DNA of 64,000 bases from Sipunculus nudus (Eukaryota; Annelida; Sipuncula; Golfingiida; Sipunculidae). The DNA lies in contig CM049311.1 in the NCBI GenBank assembly GCA_026874595.1, forward strand, positions 33,317,176-33,381,175, read 5' to 3'. The notes below the pieces were generated by a model. The model saw only the letters and a list, made by a program, of their open reading frames with translations. It made no database searches and was not told the DNA's origin. Numbering within the stretch: position 1 is the first letter of the stretch; each line of letters opens with the position of its first letter. Of this stretch, positions 25,820-36,825 are shown one piece after another. The position numbers and the translations under genes were made by a program.

Positions 25820-26777
25820 CTTTAGTTTATAAAGGTCATAAAGGAGATAGGTCCCTTTAAAATAAGGATACTGCTTAAACTCGTACTTTTCATAGACCTC
25901 TGTTCTGCGGGGGTATTCGCTCGTTCTGGTTGCTGTCTAGTTGGATGCCGTAACAGGTCTAATGACGCCGTAGGGAATTTTGCGAGTGGACGGACCCGGA
26001 ATCATCTGACACTCAGTAATTTTTACCTTTAGTTGCAAACTGATTTCCACTTTTACTCAGACATGAGAAGTGGAAAATTAAATATTCATCAATGGTTGCG
26101 GTATGGATGTCGCAAAGTGCTCCGCGAACTCGGCGGGAATAAGCATCTGGATGTAAAATGGTGAACACAGCTTGTCCCAGTGGTTATTTGTCCCTTGCTG
26201 GAGTGCAGAAGATGTACTCTTGGTATTTAAGAATGTATTTGTGAAGGTGTTTTCTCCTGTTTTCATACCTCCTTCTAGTGGCACTAGATATTTTGTTTTG
26301 CCCTGACTAATTTTATCTTTCTGTATGTTATTCTACGCAAACCGTTGTGAACACATTTCGTTGAATTTTTGCTGAGGGTCAGGATAACATCCAAAGCACA
26401 GTCCAGCAAAGTAAAGAGGTAATCCAGAGCGATAACCCTCATTTGTTTGGTCATTCAAAAACTTTTTGTGTACTAACCTGTGAATGGAGTTGTTGAACCG
26501 TGTCACACAATTTCAGTGCTGCTGTGGGGTATGACTGGGGTCTTGGCGGGGCTTGTGGTCTAGGACCACTGTCTTTTATATTTTTAATGATATTCAGGCA
26601 GTAAGAGGAGATCATTTCTTCATTTCAGATTTGATCTGACTCCTCAAACATTTTTAAAATGTAATATTCCACATCCAAAAACACAAAATCTGATTGCCAA
26701 CTCGTTTTCATATAACACAGTTGACCAGATCATTAAAATATAGACACAATAGTGATGTATAATTTTTGGTCCCACGC

Positions 26778-26828
<51 letters not shown>

Positions 26829-27454
26829 ATTATTAAATTGATATTACGCCATTATGTGAGAGGTTATTCTTATCAGACAGAGAGGTCGATTGTCTGGTTT
26901 GCGGCAGAAATTAATCAAAATACAATATAAAGTGAATACAGGTCAAGAACTGCAGTGTTTTCTCATATTAAGGATTAATGTGAAAGTGAGGTCCTCCAAG
27001 AACAAATAGATGTTTTAGCTGATAAGTAAAACCTTTAATAACATGAATGGCAGAAAATTAAATTACTACAGCCTGCTGTCCAGCAGTTTTAAGTTAACAA
27101 AAATTCGGCCCATTACGCTGATCTCTGCTACAGCATATATCATAAAGAGGGACAGAACGTAAACATGGCATAGCATTTTCTGTGTATTAGTAAAAAAATG
27201 TAAAAATTGTATCGCTCCGTTCTTATTTATTGAAGAAAAAGAAAGGTTGACTTCAAACAACTTTAAAGTAATTGGCAAGTTTACAGAGGAACCCCAGATG
27301 GAAGAAAAAACACTATTACTTTTGTCAATGAAATAATTACATGAAATTAAATAAGGTAAATATTCTTTGAAGTAAGCGGTTAAGACTGGTGATTTTAAGT
27401 AATTACCGGTTTGAAAGAGAGACCATATATACACTTTAAATCTGGAAGCCTCCG
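25820..27454. other. Intron sequence, nothing recognised apart from the TA tract
   Basis: The minus-strand frames at 26078-26284 and 27066-27512 show no family motif. Confidence 0.45.
26777..26826. repeat. (TA)n microsatellite in intron
   Basis: About 48 bases of TA repeats followed by (ATT)n. Confidence 0.95.
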
Positions 27455-27772
27455 TCATTTGGGGAAGGGGGGGGGGGGGGCCTGTGGGGGTGCTCTCTAC
27501 CCGTGTTTGCATTCACTCATTCGGTCCATATCCCCGAATTCATTGGTGCATGAGTGAAAGTACATTTGTCGATATTTCTTGATTGTGTTCTGAATCTGGA
27601 TCAGGTGCCGGATCCACACCGAAAGTTAATCGATTCTCCATCGACTCTGCCCGAAATGACCAAATTTCATGAGATTACGTTCATTATTGCGCGAGTTTTG
27701 TTGTGAACAGACACAAACAAACACACACACACGAACGGGATGGACGCATCCTCCTAGCGGACACAAAAAGCA
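27455..27772. mobile_element. Dispersed MITE-like repeat M, copy 3 (in intron)
   Basis: GAAGCCTCCGTCATTTGGGG left end with a G-run, GCATTCACTCATTCGGTCC, GGTGCCGGATCCACACC and the right end ACGGGATGGACGCATCCTCC-TAGCGGA. Confidence 0.82.
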
Positions 27773-27831
27773 TATGGAGAAGTAAATGAAGCATAAATCA
27801 GGTAAAGTGGCAGTTTCAGTGAAAAAATGTA

Positions 27832-27915
27832 TACAGTCAAACCTGTCTTATCCGACCACCAGAGGGACTGGTTTAAAGTGGTCTTATTAGACAGGTGTTA
27901 TTATCTTTTAAGCAG
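27832..27915. repeat. Tc1/mariner-like MITE end
   Basis: TACAGTCAAACCTGTCTTAT-CCGACCACCAG followed by GTGGTCTTATTAGACAGGTG. Only the left part is clear. Confidence 0.5.
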
Positions 27916-28199
27916 GTTCTAAATAGTTTAGGAAATGCGCGAACCTAGAAAATAATACTGTTGAAGGACATACACATATTAGACTAACTTTATTACTATC
28001 AGTTAGATATTTGTATAAAAGAAAGGGTCTTTATCTTGTTTCCTATAAAATAAACATGCATACATTTGGCTGAAATTGTTATTTTTAAATATCTCATTTG
28101 TATTAAGTTAGCATATATACATATATATGACTGCAAATATTTATATGAATGTATAAAGTATTGCAACAAATTCTTACAAGAAACTCAGCGATTCGTCAG

Positions 28200-29460
28200 A
28201 TTGGGACAAATCGTATCTTTTAGCCTGGAATCTTCTAACACAAAATCCTGGGAGTTTTTAGGCAAATTTCCTTGGAAGCCTGAAATTAGGTTATGTTGAC
28301 CTATATTTTGTGACTGATGGGCCAAAAACATGATTTGGAGCACCCTGAAAGTAAGATGGACACTAATCGTTTCTTTGAGGCCTAGAATCTTCTTACGCAA
28401 TATCCTTGGATGTTCTAGACAAATCTTCTTGGATACTTGAAATTCGCTCATGGCGACCTACATTTTGTGACCTACAGGCCGAAAACAGGAATTGTGCACC
28501 CAGAAAGTCAGACAGGGCACACATTATATTTGTAAGGACTAGCATCTTCTAATGTAACATTCTGAGACGTCCCTGGCAAAGGTCCGTGGAAAACTTAAAT
28601 TAGGTCACTATGACCTATATTTTGTGACCTCTAGGAAAAGAAGTCATATAAGCACCCAGACAGTCAGTCAGGGCACACATTGAATCTGTTAGGCCTAGAA
28701 TCTTCTGATGTTACATTCTGAGACGTCCTTGGCAAGTGATCTTGAGAAAATATGATTAGGTCACCATGACCTAGTTTTTGCAACTAATCAGAAAAGATGG
28801 CATATAAGCACCCAGACAGTCAGACAAGGCACAAATTGTATCCATTAGGCCTAGAATCTTTTAACATAGAGTTCATGGAGGTTCTAGTGAAATGTCCTTT
28901 GAAACCTGAAATTAGGTCATGGTGACCTTTATTCTGTGTCCAATGGGCTGAAATGGTTTTGAGCACCCAAACAGTAAGACAAGGCACAAATTGTATCAAC
29001 TAGTCCAAGAATCTTCTAACACAATAACCTGGGAGGTTCTTGGAAAATCTTTTTGGAAACCTGAATTTAGGTCATGGTAACCTATATTTTGTGACCTACA
29101 GGCCGAAAAAGGATTTTGAGCACCCAGAAGGTCAGATAGGGCAAACAAAGTATATGTTAGGTTTAGAATCTACTAATGTAACATTCTGAGACATCCTTGG
29201 CAAATGTCCTTTGAAAACTGAAATTGGGTCACCGTGATCTGTATTTTGCGACCTTTAGGAAAAGATGTCATATAAGCTCCCAGACAGTCAGACCGGGCAC
29301 AATTTTACCCATTAGGCCGTGAATCTTCTTACGCAACAACCTGGGATGTTCTAGGCATTCTGGTTATAGACCAGAAACGGACAGACAGGGTACAATTTGT
29401 ATCCATTTTCTATGAAAGTCTCTATTGTGAATTCCAGGGGGTCCTGGGCAGGTCTTTGTA
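28200..29460 (+). repeat. Tandem array, ~8 units of ~157 bp, in intron
   Basis: CAGACAGGGCACA-like unit starts at ~28352, 28510, 28669, 28824, 28976, 29131, 29290 and 29382, each with GCCTAGAATCTTCTAA and GAAATTAGGTCATGGTGACC. It looks like the tandem core of another Helentron-like element; its ends were not identified. Confidence 0.85.
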
Positions 29461-30047
29461 ATCCTAAAATTTTTATTTTCTGTCCATTTCAACACAGTAG
29501 TAACCCTGTTGAGTATCGTGTGCTGCTATAACTATAATTGAGTAAAATTGTACTTGTTACGTAAATTTTGATAAAAAGAGTCAATATTTGTCTGAAATCC
29601 AAAATGAATTGGACCGCAAAGGATTCATACAGATTTACAATTTTACTATTATTCTGACCGCGAAAAAGCACAAGACAAACGAACAAAATAATAATATTCG
29701 TCAAACCGAGAAAAGAAGAAATATTTTTTTTTCTTTCACATTTTAGTTTAAAGAAATACCCGATACCTCAAGTCAGTACGGTTTATTATATGAGGATGAA
29801 TGTGATTCTGTGAAAAGGAGAAAATAATATTATTCATCGTCCTATTCAGTTTCCTGAATACATGTTTATACGTATAAAATCATTTCAGAGATAAGGCAGA
29901 ATTTGGGGAGATTTGTTAAGTTTTTAACATACAGTCTGGAGTACAAAAAAAAACGCATGGAAGTCATTGAACCATCGATCTCCATGTCTGAAATACCATG
30001 GCTTTCCCATACCCGTATCACTGACTATTTTGATATGTTTATTTTAG

Positions 30048-30213
30048 TGTGAGCCGCTCCATGGCTGGGGATTCCGTCGGGGTGGTTACCAGTGCGTATG
30101 TCTACCTGGTTACCGTTACCCGCCGTGGCAGAACGGCCCGTGGCAGGGCATCGACATCGAGAGCGCCACCGAAAAAGAGTACAAAAACGGATTTGATTGT
30201 CTGGAAGTTAAAC
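30048..30213 (+). CDS. GPR158-like ectodomain protein, EGF-like exon of module 1
   Basis: Exon of 166 bases, acceptor ttttag, donor gtgagt, starting in phase 0 and ending with one base of a split codon. It encodes CEPLHGWGFRRGGYQCVCLPGY at its start (here only the pattern matters: C-x15-C-x-C-x2-GY) and ends near GFDCLEVK. This is the EGF-like signature that follows the Cache domain in GPR158/GPR179. It resembles the exon at 35467 (CVPLPGKRFTRGGYKCECKQ). The intron before it is about 12 kb and is filled with repeats. The protein is predicted to be extracellular. Function is unknown; the family relation is inferred from motif order, not from a search. Confidence 0.85.
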
Positions 30214-30831
30214 GTGAGTACTACAAAGATTGAAACATGTATGGAACTGAAAGCTCGGGTAGCCTCTGTTAGGATTAGAATTTGCGGCAAATCAGTCTAT
30301 GTTCACCAGAAATAATTGACAATGTTTTTCCTACGGAAAAAATACCCATCATGGAGATAATTGTTGCGGTTGATACGTATTCCTCAGTAAATGAATACAA
30401 TAATGAATCGTTTTGTTAGGGAAATGGCAGAATTTTCAAAAGTCATAAGTAGTTTTTAAGTAATGATGATACTCTATCGTTATCCGTCAATCTTAATGAC
30501 AACATCAAACTATTATATCTTACCGAGCAATAATATAGAAAATTGAAAAAAATGAATGTTGAGATTATGGTAAATTATTTTAACATCCTCATTGATTACA
30601 CGAATATTGGTAGGCCCAGTTGACGTTGAATAAGAAATTCACAAGATTTAAGAATAGCGTATAATGGCAAGACACCACATACCATTATTTTCAATCATAG
30701 TGTGTAACAATCTGCCGCATTTCGTGGAAATGTTTAGAATTTGGCATGGATGACTGCTGTTGTTATCTGTTAAATGAGCGCTGCGACCAACGAATCTCTT
30801 CTTTATATGTTTTCTCCGTTTCTCATTACAG

Positions 30832-31975
30832 TGCAACAGGTAATTCCCATCAGAAGAGGCAACGGCACGGTTGGGACTCCGCAGTTTGACGCAAGCGGCA
30901 GGAAGAAGAGAGAAGCACCAGTTAAATTAAAGGAAGATATAAGACCAGCGTTTGTCAGACGCACTGAGCGTGCTGCGAAGATCTGGCGACCCAATAAACG
31001 TTCCGTGATCCTGAATAACAAGAAGAGACTACTCCGAATTCTTAATCTTCACGAGGAAGAGGTCAAAAGCCGGACCAAACGGACCCGACTTGTGCCGCGT
31101 TACAGCTTCAAAGCAGAGGCACATGTACGTAAGAAGCGAACGGTACTGGAGCCAAGATATCAACGAGGTAACGGGGAGATGTCCAGCACAACTCCCGGAC
31201 TGCGAGAACTCCTCAGTGTCCGTCAAGCTTTTGACCAGCGTGCATTCGAACGCATGCTGCAGATTGTCCAACAGAAAGACCGAGTCAATGCGGACAACTG
31301 CCACCAGTTCAAGAAAGAAGAACTCACTTTGCCAGGTGATGTTTCTTTCGGTGTGGAAAAGCAGTTTTCTCCCCAGGCCCGGACTGCTCTCCGTTTGTCC
31401 CATTTCTTGAGCAATTTCTTACAGAACATCGACATGTACGAAGAGTACGGCAACCTGAGGGGCGACAAACTGTTGAACATCGAGTTACTGTTTGGGGAAG
31501 TTCTTGCTAACGTCATGGGCGACCTGAAAATCAAAGGCAGCGGCGTGTTCTTCGACATCGACAAATTTAAAGAACCAGATGGCGCCACCAGGGAATTCTT
31601 TGGACCGTACGCTTATAGGGAAGATAAGGAACAAGCAGGCGAGATCACAACCACACATTTCAGGGCCGTAGATTTTGCCGGTTTCAGGACTCATTATTTG
31701 GATGATCCTTGGTTCAAGTTTGCTAAGGAACGATGGCAGTCCAACACCTATGGCCTATCGGTGTTTACCGAGAAACCTCTGATCAGAGCAGACCTTTCAG
31801 GGTCTAGTCTGAAGAGGTTTGAACTGTACCCAATGTATTATCGAGCCCCTAAGGAGGTGGACGGTTGGTGGTCCGCCCCACACTTTGACTGTGATGGTTA
31901 CGTCAACGATTGGGTCATAACCTACTCTGTGCCTTTCTTTGGCCTCAACGCCATTAAGTCAGCACTTGAGTTCAA
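30832..31975 (+). CDS. GPR158-like ectodomain protein, basic linker plus Cache domain of module 2
   Basis: Large exon of 1144 bases. The acceptor is cattacag and the donor gtaagc; it enters in phase 1 and leaves with two bases of a lysine codon. The open frame extends upstream to an ATG at 30774, but that part is intron: phase matching with the previous exon requires the acceptor at 30831/30832. The first ~100 residues are a basic linker with furin-type motifs RKKR (30900-30911), RTKR (31071-31082) and RKKR (31128-31139), a KKR and an NGT glycosylation sequon. The rest (~280 residues) is a Cache-type sensing domain. It ends with the block WWSAPHFDCDGYVNDW followed by TYSVPFFG, characteristic of the GPR158/GPR179 Cache domain, which in vertebrates binds amino-acid ligands (glycine for GPR158). 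Whether this protein binds the same ligand cannot be read from the sequence. Confidence 0.93.
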
Positions 31976-32012
31976 GTAAGCATTGATTACTGGTTTAACC
32001 TTTTAGACTGGA

Positions 32013-32280
32013 AATGTTGGTTTCTCAGGCACGCGCGCAATTTCGACAAAAATTCTATTTTTATTCTCAGGAGACGTTGAGCTCCAGGCGCCCGAACATT
32101 TCTTTAAAAAAGAAATCCATAACATTTCGTTTGGATGTGCTTTTACCCATTATGGAAAACGATTATGTTATCTTCATGATGTACCCTGATCGTTTGACTT
32201 TTTATTGAACACATAAGAAAAGTTACAACAGAAGGTCGCCTTTACTGATCTGTAAAAGAAGGTGTCTGAGAAACCAACTT
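32013..32280. mobile_element. MITE with TTGGTTTCTCAGGCAC ends (in intron)
   Basis: Inverted ends GTTGGTTTCTCAGGCAC (left) and GTGTCTGAGAAACCAAC (right). Related to the GGCC family through the TTCTCAGGCAC motif. It lies just after the Cache exon, inside the intron. Confidence 0.75.
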
Positions 32281-32932
32281 GAATTTGGATCTATTTTATA
32301 TTTCACACAATCTTAACACCGATTATGTTGAAGATGGTATCTCGCTCAGATGTCATTGTATCTTTGCCATATACTCAACTGTAACTACAGGGTTTTGTTT
32401 ATTGGAGACCTTTCGAACGGAATATATATGTACTGCATATTTGTCCACAGATAATCTGGTCAATAGATGGAGATATCAAATGGTCCCGAATAACCCTCTC
32501 AGCAGTAAAGAATACATTTAGTTATTCCCGGTTGATCAAAAATAAAACAAAAAATGAATCTACACTATTTTAAATTGGAATGTAAGTAGCCAGTGTAAAT
32601 GACAATGAATGAATGTTGCTTCTGTACTTTCTGCCCAGGGATTTATTGTTTTTCTTTTATTGTGATGATAGATGTATTGCCTTATTCCTCTGCTATCCAT
32701 ATGCTTTTTAATATAGTTCTTGTTCTGGAATCGATAGCTGTTATGTTTAATATACACATGTATTTGTTGCTATTCGTGAATGAGAACAAAAATCATTTTA
32801 ATCATAACTAGTCCATTGGTGGTTTCTTCTACTTTAAAATGATGAATGCATGACTTACCTTTCATAAATACAATGATGAATGACTACTGGGCGATGGACA
32901 GTTGAATATGTACGATTTGTTGTATATTTTAG

Positions 32933-33050
32933 GGGTGTTGTAACCGTAGACGTGCGGTTAAATGAACTGGACATCAACCAGTGTCCCTCCGAATACCACG
33001 TGCCAAATGCTTTCAAAAACACAGCTCGATGCCACTACGATAGCACATTC
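32933..33050 (+). CDS. GPR158-like ectodomain protein, Cache/EGF junction exon of module 2
   Basis: Exon of 118 bases with acceptor tattttag and donor gtaagt. Its first base completes the lysine codon split at 31975, and it ends in phase 0. It encodes GVVTVDVRLNELDINQC, then a Cys-containing segment ending NTARCHYDSTF. This is the strand and first Cys pair that follow the Cache domain in GPR158-type ectodomains. It is the counterpart of the exon at 17964, which has the same start and end phases. Confidence 0.92.
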
Positions 33051-33227
33051 GTAAGTACCTCCTGACTCCATATCATAATGTAACTGAACTCATTTCAGCT
33101 AATAACCATGCCAAATTATGAACAACAATTATATATTTATTCATTTCAGTGTAAGTAACAAACAATTGTATATAACCATGGTCAGTCAGAGATAAATCTT
33201 CGTCTAAAAACAGTCTGATTCATGGTG

Positions 33228-33412
33228 AACATACATTGAAACTCGAAATTACGATGACCAATGGGACTTCGACAAAGTGGTCACAGTTTTAGGTGGTCTG
33301 ATATAAATAACAAACCAAAATGGGGACCGTCAAAGTATGGTCGTTATTTTAAAGTGGTCCCATAACAAAGGTGTTCCATTAGGTGAGGTTATACTCTACT
33401 ATACTGTATATA
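33228..33412. repeat. Tc1/mariner-like MITE, decayed (in intron)
   Basis: ACATTGAAACTCGAAATTAC...GACAAAGTGGTCACAG at the left and AAAGTGGTCCCATAAC...GGTTATACTCTACTAT at the right. Same type as 13138-13398. Confidence 0.5.
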
Positions 33413-35466
33413 CCTAGGACAGCTTCCAAGGCGTTACATTCATTCATGGACAAGGCAGTTGGCAGGTTTTGAAAATAAGCATAGTTTAGGTAGTTATTGT
33501 AGAAAAAAAAAAAACTTTAAACGTACCATGTAGAGGACAGTTTATCTGTTCTCAATGATTTTATGTATCTTCAACATTATAACAGAAAGTCATATCTTAT
33601 GCTTTTAAATGTCTTGTACGAGCAATAGTAATGTCTTATACGCTGGCATTCCAAGAACATGTTTATGGTACAAGATATTGGTAGACCTTAACTGAATGTA
33701 CCTATAGGATTTCAGGATTCAGTAGAAATTGTGTAGGATAATTTTTACTGTTCAGCGACCTGCAGTGTTATTTTTACACCGTATGAGCACTATATGAAAT
33801 AATGAAGGTATTGAATGGTATTGGTCGTAGCTCAGCTTGACCTAAGCATGGTTGTTAATTACATCTAAGACATTTCATGGGCCTTGTTTGTAGTGAAAGT
33901 GTGAGGGGGGCATTTCAAAATAGACCTACTGAAACACCGCCATCAACTTGAAATAAGCACACTCGTCCAAATCTCCTCCCGACAACTCAACCCCCCCCCC
34001 CCCCATATAACAAGCAGAACAAATCCTTCGCCTAGAACATAATTTTCTTCACCATATCACATAATATGAACTATATCTTTTCGTGATCCAAAAATGATTT
34101 TTGGACATTTTTAAAAATTATTCATAATTGATTTACCTTGGATGAAACGTTCAGAATAATAGTCTAACATATATATGACGATTCAAAACGGTCATTGACA
34201 CTTCTGAAAATTTGAAATTATGTATTTTATCCCATCCAAAAGAGGACATGTGAGAGGACATGTCCCCTGCCCCCACCCCCACTACGAAACAATGCTTATG
34301 AAAATATCACTTGTCCTTTGAATATAAATATGGACAGGTATTTTCCTGATCTTAAATAAATGGGTAACTTCATCTTTCTTGCAAGTATGATTAGTCTAGT
34401 CGAGAATACATTATTGCCTTAACTAAGCAGTTAATGTAAATTATTTTGTAGAATATCATAGTTGAGCTTCGATCGTAAGCAAAGGGGCATTTATTTCACT
34501 GATCATCTGGTAAACTTTTATTTTTATACTAAATACAGAGGGTAATTTGTAAGTTTAAGCAAAATGCTACTGACTGGCGTTATCTGCTTGGTGTATTGGG
34601 TGTTCTGTGCTTGGCACTGGCGGAATAATCACGTGACATAAACAGTGATTATTCGCTGGTGGCAAACATGGCGCGCCGCTCATCCGACAACCCATATGTG
34701 CGTTTTCTGCGAACAGGGTGTCGCAAAACGTGTCATATGACGTCTGAAATAGTAAACCATAAGTGATAAGAGCTGGATTAGCAAAGCACCTGCAGTATAA
34801 AATAGTTATCTTCATTATAAAGTTAATATAGCGTACAACACTGCTGCGGGATTTGTTTCATGTATGAGTTTAGTATATTATTAGAGGGTATCTTAAATTT
34901 TGTAAAATATATTAAATTTTGAAACACAGACCCGTATTCATGGCAGATTATGCAGAGTCTGACAGGCAGAGATAAAAATGGCCTTTTTCTGTAATATGAG
35001 TCGTGGTTTAACAAATCCCCCATTAACACTTGTTTCGTCATTGCAGTAAGTTATCAAATATTCTCCCAAAAACTGCAAAGGGAAGCAGAACATGCACACG
35101 TTACAGTTGTTAGCATTATATCTGCGCATGCTATTGTCCCTTCTTTGTACAGGTAATACACATTTTTATTAGGTTCAGGGATTGACTAATTTTTTGTTAT
35201 AAATAATATTGATTCCGTCCAGATGATGCTTGGAAAATGATGATTATTCGTGGTAAGAACAATAAAACCAAACCAGCAGTGATACCCAAAAGATGCGGGT
35301 GCCAGCTGTTCCCGGATCCAGGCACCCAATTCCATGTCAGAGGGCAAGCATGGATATCGATTGTGATGACGTCATGTATACGTCATTTGCCTACGTATAA
35401 GATGTTGTCACAGTAGTTTGCTTGCCCCGCGAAAGTTTGTGGTGACTTTTCTTGTTTCTCTTGCAG
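33413..35466. other. Intron sequence
   Basis: Between the exons ending 33050 and starting 35467. Contains a C-run at 33991 and a perfect 10-bp hairpin GAATAATCAC/GTGATTATTC at 34623-34654. Confidence 0.5.
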
Positions 35467-35624
35467 TGCGTGCCTTTGCCGGGGAAGAGGTTTACCCGGG
35501 GTGGGTACAAATGCGAGTGTAAGCAGGGTTACGAGTACCCGTTCAGAGAGTACGCGTGGTACTTTGATGGTCAAACTATGGAGGAGGAATACAGAAAGAT
35601 GATCAACGGAGTCCCAAACCACAG
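35467..35624 (+). CDS. GPR158-like ectodomain protein, EGF-like exon of module 2
   Basis: Exon of 158 bases, acceptor ctcttgcag, donor gtaagg, entering in phase 0 and leaving with AG of an arginine codon. It encodes CVPLPGKRFTRGGYKCECKQ then GYEYP, the second EGF-like segment. It matches the exon at 30048 in Cys spacing and in the RGGYxCxC core. The following intron is about 1.1 kb and contains a copy of the dispersed MITE-like repeat at 35668-35935. Confidence 0.92.
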
Positions 35625-35667
35625 GTAAGGTTAAATTCAACTAGAAATGTCCATTCTAATGAATATA

Positions 35668-35935
35668 TACGAGCATCCGCAATTCACTTATTCGGCCCAT
35701 ATTCCCAGGTTCACCCCTGTATGAGTGTCTGTACATTTGTGAATTCTTTGCTGACATTTGTGAATCCTGTGAATGCCTTGATTCGTGAAGCCTGATCATG
35801 TGCCGGGTCCACACCGAAAATCGAATTCTTCATTTGCCCATAATCGAAATGCCCTGAAAATTTTACGAGATTCCGTTCAGGCTTGTGTGAGTTATGTTGT
35901 GAACAAACACACACACGCAGATACCAAAACAGGAG
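35668..35935. mobile_element. Dispersed MITE-like repeat M, copy 4 (in intron)
   Basis: GCATCCGCAATTCACTTATT, CATGTGCCGGGTCCACACC, GAGATTCCGTTCAGGCTTG and GTGAACAAACACACACACGC. Right end decayed. Confidence 0.78.
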
Positions 35936-36559
35936 TGAAAGCATACTTTCACTGAGGAGACAATAATTAAACGAAGGAGGATTTTTATATACATTCCTTT
36001 TGTTTCCGTTAAAATGTTGTTGATGTTGTGTGAACATTTATACAATGAAAACGCAAGTGTCAGTGCCAGATTGTGCAGTAATTAATGTGCTTATTTCTGC
36101 GTTCACTTTTGTCGAGATTTATTATCTGTTTACACAAGGGTTTCTCTTAAATGGGCTTGAATCCTCAGTGGACTTGAATACACCGACTAGTGATTCAAAC
36201 TGTAGTTTGATTATATATGGAATGTGTAATATTACAGAAATATCTTAAAGAAACTGAGTTTAAATCGATTTTGAGTGTATATGAGTATTGTGAAGCACAA
36301 AGGCTTAATGCCTGCCTATGATAATATATATATAGTTTTGTCTACTAGACATCGCCCGTACGTAATGTTTGTATTCCTGCATTGTTGGTATATTACATTA
36401 ATCTAAACCATTATCCGATAGCGACCATTTCCTACGCATTAGTCAGAAAACAATATTTTATTTACACTGGTGTAACAAAAATATCAAAGATATCTATAAA
36501 CAAGGTTACATTATCGTTGCTGTTACAGTTATAATTAATATTATGTTCAGTTAATCATT

Positions 36560-36645
36560 TATTAATAATAATAATAAAATTACACAATAATATTAGCCCA
36601 TACAATAATAATAATGATATTATTATTATTATTATTATTATTATA
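36560..36645. repeat. (AAT)n/(ATT)n microsatellite, inverted halves
   Basis: AATAATAATAATAA at 36562 and TATTATTATTATTATTATTA at 36618. Lies in the last intron of the GPR158-like gene. Confidence 0.85.
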
Positions 36646-36728
36646 ATCCACAATAGTATAAGCCCGTATATTGAATTAATATAAATATTTCATCAGGACA
36701 CTTAGTTACATTCGTTTTCATTTTTCAG

Positions 36729-36825
36729 GTTCCACACACTTCGTTGTCGTTACGCCTCTGCCGGTCGAGCCTCGCTGAGCCTGTTGGCCCTCCTGGCAGT
36801 CATAGCGTCCATGTTTTTTGTATGA
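36729..36825 (+). CDS. GPR158-like ectodomain protein, terminal exon with hydrophobic tail (probable GPI signal)
   Basis: The acceptor tttttcag precedes base 36729. The first G completes AGG, and the frame runs to a TGA at 36823-36825. It encodes about 31 residues: FHTLRCRYASAG, then a polar-to-hydrophobic tail SLLALLAVIASMFFV directly before the stop. A short hydrophobic stretch at the extreme C-terminus with small residues (S, A, G) just upstream is what a GPI-anchor signal looks like; a tail-less single-pass anchor is the alternative. GPR158/GPR179 would continue here into seven membrane helices; none is encoded. The six joined exons give about 602 residues plus stop. Likely poly(A) signals are AATAAA at about 37422 and 38118. 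Confidence 0.88.

Noticed and set aside
26078-26284. 68-codon minus-strand frame containing FYIQMLIPAEFAEHF
   Set aside because: Looks protein-like but matches no known family and has no splice context; insufficient to call.
30774-30831. ATG start for the 401-codon frame at 30774
   Set aside because: The upstream part is intron: acceptor at 30831 joins in phase with the donor at 30213, and the family match begins after it.
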